DNA of 64,000 bases, taken from contig NZ_CP058952.1 in the NCBI RefSeq assembly GCF_013423785.1, positions 806,001-870,000 on the forward strand, in the 5' to 3' direction. Below are positions 37,705-47,715 of this stretch, piece by piece. The position numbers and the translations under genes are program-made. Numbering within the stretch: the stretch's first letter is position 1; the number at the start of each line of letters is the position of its first letter. This DNA is from Chitinibacter fontanus. GTDB lineage: Bacteria > Pseudomonadota > Gammaproteobacteria > Burkholderiales > Chitinibacteraceae. A model generated the notes under the pieces. The model ran no database searches, was not told where the DNA came from, and worked only from the letters and a program-made list of their open reading frames with translations.

Positions 37705-39333
37705 ATGCAGTGGTTGATGAGTTTAAAGATCAAAATCCGCCTACTGATTTTGAGCTTTCTAGCCCTTGGCGGGATGGCAATCCTGTGTGGGCTGCAATTA
37801 AGTACCCAACACCAAAATTTGCTCGACAGCCGTAAAGACCAAGTTCGCAATCAGGTCGAAACCGCGGCAGCCATTGTGCAGCATTTTCGCGCGCAAAGTG
37901 TGCAAGGCAAAATGTCAGATAGCGCTGCCCAGCAAGCCGCCGTGGCTGCGCTGCGCAATGTCCGCTACAACAAAAGCGACTATTTTTTCATCTTCAACAC
38001 CAAGCAGGTTTACGTACTGCAACCGACCAAACCTGAGGTAGAAGGCCAATATAAAGGCGATCTGCAAGATACTCAGGGCAAATATATTATTCGGGAAATG
38101 AGCAAGGTCGCCCTCGCTGGCGGCGGATTTGTCGATTATTACTTCCCCAAAGCTGGCTCTAGCACGCCGGAACCCAAGCTCTCGTACGCCGTTTTGATCG
38201 AAGGCTGGGACTGGATTTTAGGCACCGGAGTTTATATCGATGATATCGACCATGAATTTGAACGCAATTTATGGCTGGGGCTGCTGCAACTGGGGGTAAT
38301 GGCGCTATTACTGAGCTTGCTGGCTTGGCAGATTACGCTCAGCATTCTGCGCCAGCTCGGTGGTGAGCCACAGGATGCCATCTGTATTATGCGCCGCATC
38401 GCCGATGGCGACCTGCAAGCCGATGTGGGGCAGGCAGCCCCCGGCAGCATGCTGGCCAACCTAGGAGAAATGACGCAAGGACTGCGCCAAATCATTCGCC
38501 AGATTCGCACCGACGCTGAAAATTTGGGAACTCAAGCCAGCCAGATTGCCGGCTCCAGCAAAGAAATCTCACAAGCCGCCCAGCGCCAAGCCGATGCCAC
38601 CACCTCGATGGCGGCGGCAATGGAAGAGCTAACAGTGAGCATCAACCATATTTCGGATAGCTCGCAGATTACACGGCAAACCTCGCAGCAGGCCAGCGAG
38701 CTGGCTAGCGCCGGTGTCGTACAAGTTACTGATGCCAGCACCACCATGCAGCAAATTGCCAGCACCGTATCGGATGCCACGGTGCAAATTCGCCAACTCG
38801 ATAGCAAAGCACGCGAGATTTCGGGCATTGCCGCGGTAATTAAAGATATTGCCGGACAAACCAATCTATTGGCGCTCAACGCGGCGATTGAAGCGGCCCG
38901 CGCGGGCGAGCAAGGCCGCGGCTTTGCAGTGGTGGCCGATGAAGTGCGCAAGCTGGCTGAGCGCACTTCGCACGCCACCGTCGATATCGAGCAAATGCTG
39001 GCCGCAGTGCAAAATGACACACTCAGTATCGTCAATGTGATGGAAGGTGCGCTGCCACAGGTAGAACAAGGCGTACTACTCAGCCAGCATGTGACTCAAT
39101 CGTTGGAGCGCATTTGTGCCGGGGCGCAAAGCACCTTAAGCCACCTGAACGAAGTGGCTGATGCCACCCGGGAGCAAGGAATGGCCAGCAATAATATTGC
39201 CTCGCGCGTGGAGGATATTTCTCAAATGGTCGAGGAAACCAGCACCTCGATTGGGCATAGTGCCGAAAATGCGGCACAAGTGGATCATATTGCGCGCGGC
39301 TTAACGCAGCAGCTGAATCGATTTAAAACCTAA
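37705..39333 (+). CDS. methyl-accepting chemotaxis protein with Cache sensor
   Basis: Chemoreceptor that controls CheA. The 542-residue protein has an N-terminal membrane helix (about 12-32), a periplasmic single Cache domain (about 35-180; [20 protein letters not shown]), a second helix near 190-215, a HAMP region and the MCP signalling domain with hairpin tip [21 protein letters not shown] near 382. No CheR-binding pentapeptide is seen at the C-terminus. The ATG at 37705 has GGGAG 7 nt upstream; the frame is open for 12 more codons. Confidence 0.95.
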   Translation: MQWLMSLKIKIRLLILSFLALGGMAILCGLQLSTQHQNLLDSRKDQVRNQVETAAAIVQHFRAQSVQGKMSDSAAQQAAVAALRNVRYNKSDYFFIFNTKQVYVLQPTKPEVEGQYKGDLQDTQGKYIIREMSKVALAGGGFVDYYFPKAGSSTPEPKLSYAVLIEGWDWILGTGVYIDDIDHEFERNLWLGLLQLGVMALLLSLLAWQITLSILRQLGGEPQDAICIMRRIADGDLQADVGQAAPGSMLANLGEMTQGLRQIIRQIRTDAENLGTQASQIAGSSKEISQAAQRQADATTSMAAAMEELTVSINHISDSSQITRQTSQQASELASAGVVQVTDASTTMQQIASTVSDATVQIRQLDSKAREISGIAAVIKDIAGQTNLLALNAAIEAARAGEQGRGFAVVADEVRKLAERTSHATVDIEQMLAAVQNDTLSIVNVMEGALPQVEQGVLLSQHVTQSLERICAGAQSTLSHLNEVADATREQGMASNNIASRVEDISQMVEETSTSIGHSAENAAQVDHIARGLTQQLNRFKT

Positions 39334-39347
39334 ACCGATATTATGAT

Positions 39348-39396
39348 GGGTATATCAACAAAAGCCAATCTAATAATTGCTTACAAGGATATACCC
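39348..39396. repeat. 49-bp palindromic repeat, copy D
   Basis: Begins GGGTATATC and ends GATATACCC, a perfect 9-bp terminal inverted repeat. It lies 14 bp after the chemoreceptor stop codon. Its right arm read inward is GGGTATATCCTTGTAAGCAA. Confidence 0.75.
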
Positions 39397-39580
39397 ACCA
39401 ATAAAATTAGCCACCCCTGCTCCCCTCGGCCAACACCCACGATACGCTACAGCAGCACCAGCGCAATAAATACCCTGTGCTGCGCGCAACTAATTCTCGG
39501 CATGGTAGGACTTTCTCGCATTGCTGCTTACAAATAAAGCAAAGAGAATGACTGTTTTTACGCATGGCAGAAGGTGAAAG

Positions 39581-40327
39581 ATGCATTACCGCACTCTATT
39601 TTCGACCCTGGCTTTGGCTTTGGGCTTGTCTGTGGCGCCAGCACACGCTGAGCGAGTTTACAGCGTAGGCACCGACGCAACTTTTGCGCCGTTTGAATCA
39701 CTGAATAACAACAAAGAAGTCGTGGGTTTTGACGCCGACTTAATCAAAGCGATTGCGCAGAAGTCGGGTTTGAAAATCAAGCTGGTTAACACCCCATGGG
39801 AAGGCCTGTTTGCGGGGCTCAACACGGGCGATCGCGATATTGTGATTGCCGCAGTCACCATCACGCCAGAGCGTAAAGCCAGCATGGATTTTTCTGAGCC
39901 TTACTTTGAAGCCAAGCAACTGATTATCGTACGCGATGGCAGCAAAGTGGCCAAACTAGCTGACCTGAAAGGCAAAAAAGTCGGCGTACAAACCGGCACT
40001 ACCGGCGACACCGTGGCACAAAAAGCCTTTGGTAAAACCAGCCCCGATATTCGCCGCTATGAAAATATCGTATTGGCGCTGACCGAGTTGCGCGCGGGTG
40101 GTATCGAAGCCGTAGTGGCCGATAATGGTGTGGTCAATAATTACCTGACCAATAATAAAAACACCCAACTTAAAACCATCGACGACACCAGCTTTGCCAA
40201 AGAGTATTACGGCATTGCTGTGAAAAAAGGCAATAAAGCGGTACTTGATCAGCTTAATAAAGGTCTAGCTGCCACCAAAGCCGACGGCACCTATCAGAAA
40301 ATCTACCAGCAATACTTCGGTCGCTAA
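39581..40327 (+). CDS. basic amino-acid ABC transporter substrate-binding protein
   Basis: Periplasmic binding protein of the HisJ/ArtJ type. The 248-residue protein has a signal peptide ending APAHA (about 23), then the family runs VGTDATFAPFESLNNNKEVVGFDADL and the DIVIAAVTITPERKASMDFSEPYF segment. GAAGGTGAAAG precedes the ATG. No permease or ATPase gene is adjacent, so its membrane partners must be elsewhere, or it may serve the upstream chemoreceptor. Confidence 0.9.
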   Translation: MHYRTLFSTLALALGLSVAPAHAERVYSVGTDATFAPFESLNNNKEVVGFDADLIKAIAQKSGLKIKLVNTPWEGLFAGLNTGDRDIVIAAVTITPERKASMDFSEPYFEAKQLIIVRDGSKVAKLADLKGKKVGVQTGTTGDTVAQKAFGKTSPDIRRYENIVLALTELRAGGIEAVVADNGVVNNYLTNNKNTQLKTIDDTSFAKEYYGIAVKKGNKAVLDQLNKGLAATKADGTYQKIYQQYFGR

Positions 40328-40372
40328 CTGAGCGATCTGTGGGCTAGCCATTCGCCCAGCCTGCACTAAATA

Positions 40373-40407
40373 GCGATGGCGCTCTGCATCAGCAGCAGCG
40401 CCATCGC
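40373..40407. terminator. hairpin between the convergent binding-protein gene and tonB
   Basis: A perfect 11-bp stem GCGATGGCGCT / AGCGCCATCGC with a 13-base loop lies between two converging genes. It lacks long T runs but probably ends transcription both ways. Confidence 0.55.
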
Positions 40408-40426
40408 AACATTTATCTGAGCACAC

Positions 40427-41137
40427 TCAGTCGACTAGATTCAGCCGAATCGGCACTTCCACCTCTGATTCAACCGCCACCGAGCCGCTGCGCGCGGGCT
40501 CAAAACGCCATTGGTTTTTGACCGTTTTTTGCGCCACCCGATCATAAATGGCGCAACCGCTCTCTTTGGCCACCGTCACTTGCAAAGGTTTGCCGCTGGC
40601 GCTAACCAGCACGCGCAGCACCACGCGACCTGATTGACAGCGCTCTCGCGCCAAAAACGGAATTTCTGGCGTCGGGTTATTTAAGTAGGCAGCACTAAAT
40701 TGCGCCACTTGCGTAATCGCCCCACTACTTTCGCCCTCACTCGACTTGGCTTTGTCCGCCGCGCCAGCTGGCAGTTTGGGCTGGCTCGGCTCGCCCGGCA
40801 CAGTGGCATGTGAATTGGTCGTGTCGGCGATAGCCAAGACTTTGGGCGCTAAGGGCGCAGCAACCGGCGGCGGCGCAGGCGGCGGTTCGGCTGCTGCCGG
40901 ATGGCGCGGCAAATGCGGTGGGGCCTTTTGCGCAACGGGCTGATCAGCGCGCGGCGCGCTACGCGGTGCCGCAGCGAGCGGTTTGGGCGCAGCAGGCAGT
41001 AAGGCTACCTTCATCATCTCCGAAGCGACAAGGGTCTGAGCAGGCGGCGCTAATTGCGCAGACGGCAGCAGCCAGATCAGCAAGGCGTGCGCCAGCAGTG
41101 AAATTAGCGCAAAGCGCGCTAAACGCGCTGACATCAA
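40427..41137 (-). CDS. TonB-like energy transducer
   Basis: Links the proton motive force to TonB-dependent outer-membrane receptors. The 236-residue protein has one N-terminal membrane helix (about 10-25), a long Pro/Ala-rich spacer and a C-terminal TonB domain (about 150-236; GRVVLRVLVSASGKPLQVTVAKESG, WRFEPA). No exbB or exbD gene is near. It likely serves the receptor encoded at 43106-45211. A second ATG one codon downstream is an alternative start. Confidence 0.87.
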   Translation of the reverse strand: MMSARLARFALISLLAHALLIWLLPSAQLAPPAQTLVASEMMKVALLPAAPKPLAAAPRSAPRADQPVAQKAPPHLPRHPAAAEPPPAPPPVAAPLAPKVLAIADTTNSHATVPGEPSQPKLPAGAADKAKSSEGESSGAITQVAQFSAAYLNNPTPEIPFLARERCQSGRVVLRVLVSASGKPLQVTVAKESGCAIYDRVAQKTVKNQWRFEPARSGSVAVESEVEVPIRLNLVD

Positions 41138-41265
41138 GTGCGCTCACTACGCGTGAATAAATTAATCATGCTTCATCTCTTTTGTTGCAACGCACACTCG
41201 TCGGTCATCCCTATTTTTTTGTCTTCAACTGCTACAGTGAAGTGGACATCCCCGAGGTGAATATT

Positions 41266-41619
41266 ATGAACTACACCGTCTTGCTTGTTGATGCTGAGCG
41301 CAACTCACGGCTACAACTGCGTTCGCAATTGGCGCAGCAGCGCCCCGGCTGGCATTTTTTAGAGGCTGGCTCGGATGATGAGGCCATCGACCACAGCATT
41401 CGCGAGCCGATCCAGCTGGTTAGCATCCATTGCGCGACCGGCAACGATCTGGCGCGTAAACTGCACGCCCTGCTGCCACATAGTACGCTGATTCAGTGGT
41501 TCGATCAGGGCGCCGACACGCCAAGCAGCTTACCGCAGCTACATTATCTGGCCACCCCAATCGATGAGGCGGCCATTCGCCAGTTATTGCAATTGAGCGC
41601 GCCAGCGCTACAGCATTAG
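41266..41619 (+). CDS. receiver-like domain protein lacking the phospho-acceptor Asp
   Basis: The 117-residue protein folds like a response-regulator receiver: it begins YTVLLVDAERNSRLQLRSQL. At the place of the acceptor aspartate it reads LVSIHCATGNDLARKL, with His where Asp is expected, so it is probably a pseudo-receiver. No output domain follows. The ATG at 41266 has GAGGTG upstream. Its stop shares four bases with the converging PepSY gene. Confidence 0.65.
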   Translation: MNYTVLLVDAERNSRLQLRSQLAQQRPGWHFLEAGSDDEAIDHSIREPIQLVSIHCATGNDLARKLHALLPHSTLIQWFDQGADTPSSLPQLHYLATPIDEAAIRQLLQLSAPALQH

Positions 41620-43109
41620 TTTTTGCCGACTTTCCTGCGCCGTAGTAGCCACAAGCCACACACGGCCAGCACCACATTTAATGCAGCAAAACTGGCCAAG
41701 ATCACATCACGACTGGTTTTGCCCAGCCCATCCAGCCAGTGCCATTTGTGCAAATTGGCAAATAAATAGCCTTCAAACCGATCACTATTTTCTACCCGAG
41801 TTGAAAACGTGCCAGTGGCGGGCTCCAAATACCAGCTCGCCGCGCTTGGGGTCGCCAAGTCAACGCGATACACCGGCAGTCGTTTCTGGAAAAAACCATA
41901 CTCGCCGCCAAATTGGGTTATCAGGGTCAACGACTGCAGGTTCGCACTGTGGACCTGCGCCTCCTTGGGCGCGAGTTGACGCAACATCTGCATTGCATGC
42001 CGCGCGGCGATGCCCTCCTCTACCGCGCCGTGCTCATTTAAATACGTTGGCAGCGCACTGGCGGCGTGATGTGCACCATGCTGATGCCCACCCCCTGTAT
42101 TAACAGCTGCGTTTTTATCGGATTGCTCTACAAGCCAATACCCCTTGGCACCGACATTCACAGCGATCAGTGAACTCACTCCGACGGGCATATGATGCAA
42201 CTCGGGCAACACCGTCAATGGCTGCGGCGCTGCGGCTTGAAACGGCGCGCGCTGTAGCCATAAATGCGTCAAGCCGGAAAAAGTAATCACCAAACCCGCC
42301 AGCCCTGCTGCAACGCCGAGGCCACGATGAAAGCGGCGCAGCGCTGGCTGAGTCGCTTTCAAAGTCTGGCGACGGTAGCGCAACCAGTACATCGCCAAGC
42401 CACCGATCATGCTGAGTAGCGCGACCAGCAGCACCAGCGTCATGCCGAGTTTTTTGACTGGCTCGCTCGCCCAGCTCCAGGTATGCAGTAACGAAAAAAT
42501 CGGCATCAGGCTGCGTTTGGTGTTGTCGGACAAGCTCGCCAGTCGCCGCCCTTCGGTATCCACAAACGCCACCATGCCGTCGTCGCGCACAAATTCCACG
42601 CGCCACACAGGCAGGATTTTATTGATACTTGGATAGCTGCGGCTAAACTCGGTGATCGGCGTCAGGCTGCGGATCGCTGATTGCGGATCACCCACCAAAG
42701 CCCGCGCCAAGCGCTCTGCCTCTTGCGCATCGGCGTTGGCCAGTACCTGCCCGTTTCTGGCATCAAACCAGATACCCACTGGCTGCGCCTGCATTCCTAT
42801 CCGCCAAGCTGGCGTGTCGTCACCCCACATGCGTAAGCGCAGCGATTGCACGGCACCAGCAGGCAGCCTCAAGCTTGCCGGTGGTACGACTTGTAGATCG
42901 GCTGGCAGGCTCAGCGCCACTGGCAAAGGATGCACATTGGGTGTCAATGCCGACATAATTGGATGCAAGACACCGGTTAGGCCCCAAAAAATCACCGCTA
43001 TGCCAGCAATCCACGCCAGCTTTTTATGCCAACGGTTTAACCAGCCCAATACTGAAGTTTTACGCTGGCCAGTCTGCGTGGTAAGCACATCAAGTTCATC
43101 CCGTTTCAT
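41616..43109 (-). CDS. PepSY-associated membrane protein
   Basis: Inner-membrane protein of the type found with TonB-dependent receptors, thought to reduce or handle metals or siderophores in the periplasm. The 497-residue protein has four membrane helices (about 32-52, 220-243, 265-288, 470-490) and two periplasmic PepSY-like regions. A His-rich stretch (GGGHQHGAHHAA near 342) suggests metal contact. It overlaps the receptor gene by 4 bp (ATGA). Confidence 0.85.
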   Translation of the reverse strand: MKRDELDVLTTQTGQRKTSVLGWLNRWHKKLAWIAGIAVIFWGLTGVLHPIMSALTPNVHPLPVALSLPADLQVVPPASLRLPAGAVQSLRLRMWGDDTPAWRIGMQAQPVGIWFDARNGQVLANADAQEAERLARALVGDPQSAIRSLTPITEFSRSYPSINKILPVWRVEFVRDDGMVAFVDTEGRRLASLSDNTKRSLMPIFSLLHTWSWASEPVKKLGMTLVLLVALLSMIGGLAMYWLRYRRQTLKATQPALRRFHRGLGVAAGLAGLVITFSGLTHLWLQRAPFQAAAPQPLTVLPELHHMPVGVSSLIAVNVGAKGYWLVEQSDKNAAVNTGGGHQHGAHHAASALPTYLNEHGAVEEGIAARHAMQMLRQLAPKEAQVHSANLQSLTLITQFGGEYGFFQKRLPVYRVDLATPSAASWYLEPATGTFSTRVENSDRFEGYLFANLHKWHWLDGLGKTSRDVILASFAALNVVLAVCGLWLLRRRKVGKN

Positions 43110-45211
43110 CGCCCCGCCCCTTTACCGTCAAAAGCGTAAGCAATTCCGACAAAAAAGCTGCGTGGCGCTCCCGGGCTGTAAGTATCTTGCGTGTCACCGT
43201 TATGCGCGCCCACGCCCTTGTAGCTCGATGCGGCGATGTCAGCGTAATGCGCATTGCTCAAATTCAAGGCTTGCGCCCACACAGTCCAACCGTGCTGCTG
43301 ATATTCACCACGTAGGTTAAATAGGGTATGTCCTTTGTACTCAACCGTATTGCTGTTATCCATCCAATACTGGCCTAGGTATGTGGTTTCCAGTGCAATT
43401 CTGATGTTGGTCAGCGGCTTGTAGGCAATTTCCAATGTGCCTTGCCATTGCGGCGCCGCGGGAATGTCTTTGCCAGCGTAGTTTTCGACTGGCGACGGGC
43501 GATATTCGCGATAAACATGCCGCGCGTATTGGCCGGCCAACTTGGTGCTCCACTGATTGGAGAGCGCCCAATCGAGCCCTAGCTCAATGCCTTCATGACG
43601 GGTTTTACCGGCATTACGCGGCTCGGATTTGCCCGGTACGATGCTGTAATTCACCAGCTCATCCTCGCCATCGAGGCGGTAAATTGCCGCATCAATCTTC
43701 ACGCCAGCCAGCGGCGAAAAGCGCGCCCCCAGCTCAAACTGATCAAAGCTGGCTGATTGCAAATTGGGTACGCTAGCGCTGCTAAATAACGCTCCAACTT
43801 CGGGCGGGGTAAAACCTTGGCTATAGCCACCGTACACAAACACGTTTTTGGCGGCATCCCAAGTGAAGCCAATTTTGGGCGACACATCGGCAAACGATTG
43901 CTTTTGTGATGCTGCGCCGGTGGTGGCCGATGGCGTCAGGTGATTCGTGAAATCATAACTAACGCGGTCATAACGCAATGCGCCATTCACCCCCAGCCCA
44001 CGGGTGATTTGATAGTTAGCATCAGCAAACACTGCCTGATTACCCAGATCAACACGATAATCACGGCGTACGCTGCCGGTTTTGTAGCTGAGGTATTTGC
44101 CGGTTTTCGGATCGCGCACGATAGATAAATTGGTTTCTCGCTGATCGTTCGGGCTTGCCTCGATCAAACCACCGACAGTCAGCTTCAAATCGCCCCACTG
44201 CTGGCGATGAAATGCGCTCAAACCCAAAGAGGTGAACGTGTTATCGGTGGTGCGCCCGCTGGCTGAATTTGGCCCGGTGTTGAAAATCAGATAGCTCGGC
44301 AACTGGTAAGTGCTGTTGTCACGGTAATACAGCGTGGCACTGCTAAAGCCACCAGCATTCAACTCACCGGCCAAGCTGGTACTGGCGCGCAGCGCTTCAA
44401 CTTGGCGGGTAGTAAAGGTTTGATACGAATAGCCGGGGCGGGCGTTGTAATCGCTTTCGTTCAAGCTGCCCGGCATATCGGTATCGAGCTTGGAATAAGT
44501 CAGCACTGATTTCCACAGCAGCGCATCGCTAAGCCAATGATCAAGGCGAGCGGTGACGCCGGTTTTATCCATGGCGTTATAGTCTTGCCAGCTCTCACCG
44601 CGCGTGGCGCTATAGCCAGCGATACGTAAGCCAGTATCACCCCATGAATTAGATAAACCAGCATCTACACGGCGATACCCCTCGGAGCTGAGTTGCCCGG
44701 CTACATTCCACGTTAATTCAGCACTTGGTGCTGCGGTGGTGAAATTGACCGCTCCCCCAACTGCATTGCTGCCATACAGACTCGATGCCGGGCCTTTGAC
44801 CACCTCGATGCCGTCGCTCCCCGGCAGGTTAATTTCATACAGCGCATTGTGGTTGAAAATACCCACCGGACGGATTGGCACACCGTCTTCCAGATATTGA
44901 TACACCGCCGAATAAGTCATCGGCTGGCGAATCGACAGATTGTGCTGCTCATTACCCAGATCGGTCATATGCACGCCGGGGATTTTATCGAGCACTTGGC
45001 CAATGAAAGTTGGCTTGGTCTCGGCGATGGTTTTTTCGTTCACTTTGCCAATCGAAATTGGCGCTTTGGCTAATGGCGTGGCCTCACGGGTGGCGGTGAC
45101 CACAATTTCATCGAGTTGAGTTACTTCGTTCGCAAAAGCTGGCTGCGGGCCAAGCGTCGCCAATACCGCACACACACTGGTACGTAACGCCCAAGTAGGG
45201 AGATTCGACAT
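43106..45211 (-). CDS. TonB-dependent outer-membrane receptor
   Basis: Active transporter for a metal chelate or metal ion. The 701-residue protein has a signal peptide (to about FA-N, residue 28), a TonB box (LDEIVVTATR), the plug domain (about 45-150; VKGPASSLYGSNAVGGAVNF) and a 22-strand barrel ending in YAFDGKGAGR. The ATG at 45211 has TAGGAA upstream. The C-terminus lacks the usual terminal Phe. Copper or iron is likely from the PepSY and DUF2946 neighbours; the sequence does not settle which. Confidence 0.9.
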   Translation of the reverse strand: MSNLPTWALRTSVCAVLATLGPQPAFANEVTQLDEIVVTATREATPLAKAPISIGKVNEKTIAETKPTFIGQVLDKIPGVHMTDLGNEQHNLSIRQPMTYSAVYQYLEDGVPIRPVGIFNHNALYEINLPGSDGIEVVKGPASSLYGSNAVGGAVNFTTAAPSAELTWNVAGQLSSEGYRRVDAGLSNSWGDTGLRIAGYSATRGESWQDYNAMDKTGVTARLDHWLSDALLWKSVLTYSKLDTDMPGSLNESDYNARPGYSYQTFTTRQVEALRASTSLAGELNAGGFSSATLYYRDNSTYQLPSYLIFNTGPNSASGRTTDNTFTSLGLSAFHRQQWGDLKLTVGGLIEASPNDQRETNLSIVRDPKTGKYLSYKTGSVRRDYRVDLGNQAVFADANYQITRGLGVNGALRYDRVSYDFTNHLTPSATTGAASQKQSFADVSPKIGFTWDAAKNVFVYGGYSQGFTPPEVGALFSSASVPNLQSASFDQFELGARFSPLAGVKIDAAIYRLDGEDELVNYSIVPGKSEPRNAGKTRHEGIELGLDWALSNQWSTKLAGQYARHVYREYRPSPVENYAGKDIPAAPQWQGTLEIAYKPLTNIRIALETTYLGQYWMDNSNTVEYKGHTLFNLRGEYQQHGWTVWAQALNLSNAHYADIAASSYKGVGAHNGDTQDTYSPGAPRSFFVGIAYAFDGKGAGR

Positions 45212-45315
45212 GGTATTTCCTAACAATCTGGCGCACCACGGGCGGCCAGATTCAGCATCCCTGCTGCATCAATGGCAGCAAGGCAGATTGAATGAATCGC
45301 CAGCAGGCAATCGGG

Positions 45316-45364
45316 GGGTATGAGCGTGGAGCGCCTTAAGGCGGACACTGCGCAACTAATACCC
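45316..45364. repeat. 49-bp palindromic repeat, copy G
   Basis: Begins GGGTATGAGC and ends CTAATACCC, with an inner GCGCCTTAAGGCG palindrome. It lies 54 bp after the DUF2946 gene stop and upstream of the receptor gene. Outer bases and length match the family; the arms are the least alike. Confidence 0.55.
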
Positions 45365-45418
45365 AGCCAATTACATGCAGCACAGCATCGCGCCAAGACG
45401 CGATGCGCAAACAGACCA

Positions 45419-45859
45419 TCAGGAAATCAGCGGTGGGCCACGGGGTGGCGGGGGAATCGCGTAGGAAACGGGGGAAATAACGTCTTGCGCCGCAACCCAG
45501 GGCGCATATTGTGCCGGTTTGAATACCGGTAGGCTAAATGGCGCGGGAGGTGGTGCAATCGCATGCAGGCTAGCCACCGAGCAGATGGCACACTTCACAA
45601 TAATTTTGGCATTGCCATTATCTTGCGAGCCAGCCAGATCTGCGCCCAACATAGGGGCTTTACCCGTACCACACCAAGCTAGTTTCACGCCCGCATCCAT
45701 GGCGGCCGCATGCGCAAATGGCAGCAGCAGTTGTGCCACAATGGCCAGCAAAGCTAGCCAAGTCGCGGCGGTACGCCCAAGTTTGGAGGAGTGAATAAAC
45801 GGTGGCACGGCCAATCGATCACAATTGAAATTGGCGGCGATCATAACGTAAATATTCAC
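45419..45859 (-). CDS. DUF2946-family protein
   Basis: Small membrane-anchored protein of unknown biochemical role that is often encoded beside copper-linked TonB-dependent receptors. The 146-residue form has one hydrophobic helix (about 33-52), then a region with CG and CAIC cysteine pairs and a Pro-rich end (IPPPPRGPPLIS). The start is uncertain: a GTG at 45859 has AAGG upstream, an ATG at 45844 has no clear Shine-Dalgarno. Confidence 0.7.
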   Translation of the reverse strand: MNIYVMIAANFNCDRLAVPPFIHSSKLGRTAATWLALLAIVAQLLLPFAHAAAMDAGVKLAWCGTGKAPMLGADLAGSQDNGNAKIIVKCAICSVASLHAIAPPPAPFSLPVFKPAQYAPWVAAQDVISPVSYAIPPPPRGPPLIS

Positions 45860-45957
45860 GCCATACCTTACTTTAAACTGACAAAATAAAAATAGCGAGT
45901 TTTTTCACCGGCCCCAATTTGCTTCGCTAAACTGAAATAAACTGATTTGGAGGTGCA

Positions 45958-47715
45958 ATGCCTCACTCCGCCCCTACCGCATCCCGCTGGCGTCAGATCT
46001 GGCAACTTTCGGGCTTGTCACAAATTCGTCGCGCTCATTTAGCGGCAGACATTACCGCCGGCATCAGTGTCTGCGTGGTCCTGATCCCTGCCTGTGTCGC
46101 CTATGCTGACTTGGCGGGCATGCCCGCCCAGAATGGCCTCTACACCGCACTGGCTGGCATGCTGGTGTATGCGCTGGTCGGAAGCTCACGACAACTGATC
46201 GTCGGGCCCGATGCCGCCTTGGCCCTGCTCGTTGCGGCGGCCATTACCCCGCTGGCGCATGGCAATATGCTGCAATATGCGCTGCTATCGGGCATGCTGA
46301 CTTTGCTGGTGGGCATTTTGATGCTGATCGCGGCTCAAGCACGGCTGGGTGCGATTGCCGATCTACTTTCCAAGCCGGTGTTATTGGGATTTATGAACGG
46401 CGCTGCGTTAATTTTGATCGCCAGCCAGCTGGGAAAATGGTCAGGGCTAGATTTACATGAAGCTGCTTTTTTCCCCCGCGTATTCGAATTTTTAACGCGG
46501 CATGAAGCAATGCACAGCACCACTCTGATCATTGGTGCGCTTTCAATGGGCTTTTTAATGTTGCTGCGCCAACTGCAGCCGCAGCTCCCCGCTGCCGTGC
46601 TGTTGTTTATGGGCGCGATTGCTTGCGCGTATTTTTTGCAACTTGAGCGGCATGGCGTGCATCTACTGGGTAATCTGCCACAAGGTTTACCCCAATTGAG
46701 CTGGCCGCTGCTGAGCTTCGATCATTTCACCACCTTACTACCTGCCGCCGCAGGGATTGCCTTGCTGGCCATGCCAGAGGGCATTTTGCTCTCTCGCGCT
46801 TTTGCTCAAAAAAACCATTATGAGATTGCCCCCAATCGCGAGCTAATGGCCTTGGGCTTGGCCAATATTGCTGCCAGTTTATGGCAAGGCTTTGCGCTGG
46901 GCGCCAGCCAATCGCGCACCGCAATTAATGATGCAGCAGGGGGTAAATCGGTCTTATCCGGGCTGATTGCGGCCTTATTATTGGGGCTATTTTTGCTGTT
47001 TTTATCGGGCTCACTTCGCTATTTACCTGTGAGCACCTTATCCGCATTGCTGATTTTTGCCGGGATTAATCTGATTGATTTGCGTAGCTTGCTAGAAATG
47101 TATCGACTGGATCGCACCGCGGCAATTTTCTCATTAATCACCACTGCCGGGGTTCTTATTGTAGGGGTATTGCCTGGTATCATAGTTGGTATATTGCTTT
47201 CATTGGCATACCTAATACGTTTTATGGCCAGACCTTTTGATGCAGTGCTGTGTTCGGCCGAGGGACGCAAAGGGTTTCATGACGTGGCCGAAGCGCATTT
47301 GAGCGGGGAATCACGCTATCTGCAAGGGCTACTGGTCTATCGCTTTTATGCTCCACTGCTGTTTGCCAATAGCAGCTATTTTTTCGATCGCATCAGCCAG
47401 CTTGTCGCCGAAGATGGCGATACCCGCTGGGTCTTAATCGACGCCCAGGCCATCACTTTTCTGGATGTAACCGCGGCCGAGCAACTGCTAACCCTTAATC
47501 GCATGTTGGAAGAAGCCGACATCGATTTGAAATTTGCCCGCTGCAATCGCCCCCTACGCGAGGCACTTGATCGCTATGGTGTCACGCAAGCAATTGGCGC
47601 CGACAGTTTTTACAGCCACGTGCATGATGCACTCGCGCAATACAAACAACGCTATCCCGATGTTGTTCCCGAGCCTGTAGGTGAATGGAATGGTGTTGAG
47701 CGCCGCCAACGTTAG
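45958..47715 (+). CDS. SulP-family anion transporter with STAS domain
   Basis: Inner-membrane sulfate, bicarbonate or related anion transporter. The 585-residue protein has the SulP signature near the N-terminus (ADITAGISVCVVLIPACVAYADLAGMPAQNGLYTAL as a block, about 25-65), about 12 membrane segments, and a C-terminal STAS domain (about 440-560; LIDAQAITFLDVTAAEQL). GGAGGTG precedes the ATG. No carbonic anhydrase or cys gene is adjacent, so the substrate is open. Confidence 0.93.
   Translation: MPHSAPTASRWRQIWQLSGLSQIRRAHLAADITAGISVCVVLIPACVAYADLAGMPAQNGLYTALAGMLVYALVGSSRQLIVGPDAALALLVAAAITPLAHGNMLQYALLSGMLTLLVGILMLIAAQARLGAIADLLSKPVLLGFMNGAALILIASQLGKWSGLDLHEAAFFPRVFEFLTRHEAMHSTTLIIGALSMGFLMLLRQLQPQLPAAVLLFMGAIACAYFLQLERHGVHLLGNLPQGLPQLSWPLLSFDHFTTLLPAAAGIALLAMPEGILLSRAFAQKNHYEIAPNRELMALGLANIAASLWQGFALGASQSRTAINDAAGGKSVLSGLIAALLLGLFLLFLSGSLRYLPVSTLSALLIFAGINLIDLRSLLEMYRLDRTAAIFSLITTAGVLIVGVLPGIIVGILLSLAYLIRFMARPFDAVLCSAEGRKGFHDVAEAHLSGESRYLQGLLVYRFYAPLLFANSSYFFDRISQLVAEDGDTRWVLIDAQAITFLDVTAAEQLLTLNRMLEEADIDLKFARCNRPLREALDRYGVTQAIGADSFYSHVHDALAQYKQRYPDVVPEPVGEWNGVERRQR

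Noticed and set aside
47165-47213. A 49-bp segment with GGGTATTGCC start and GGCATACCT end inside the SulP gene
   Set aside because: It encodes a conserved SulP segment (GVLPGIIVGILLSLAYL) and its last base differs from the family end, so resemblance to the intergenic repeats is probably chance.
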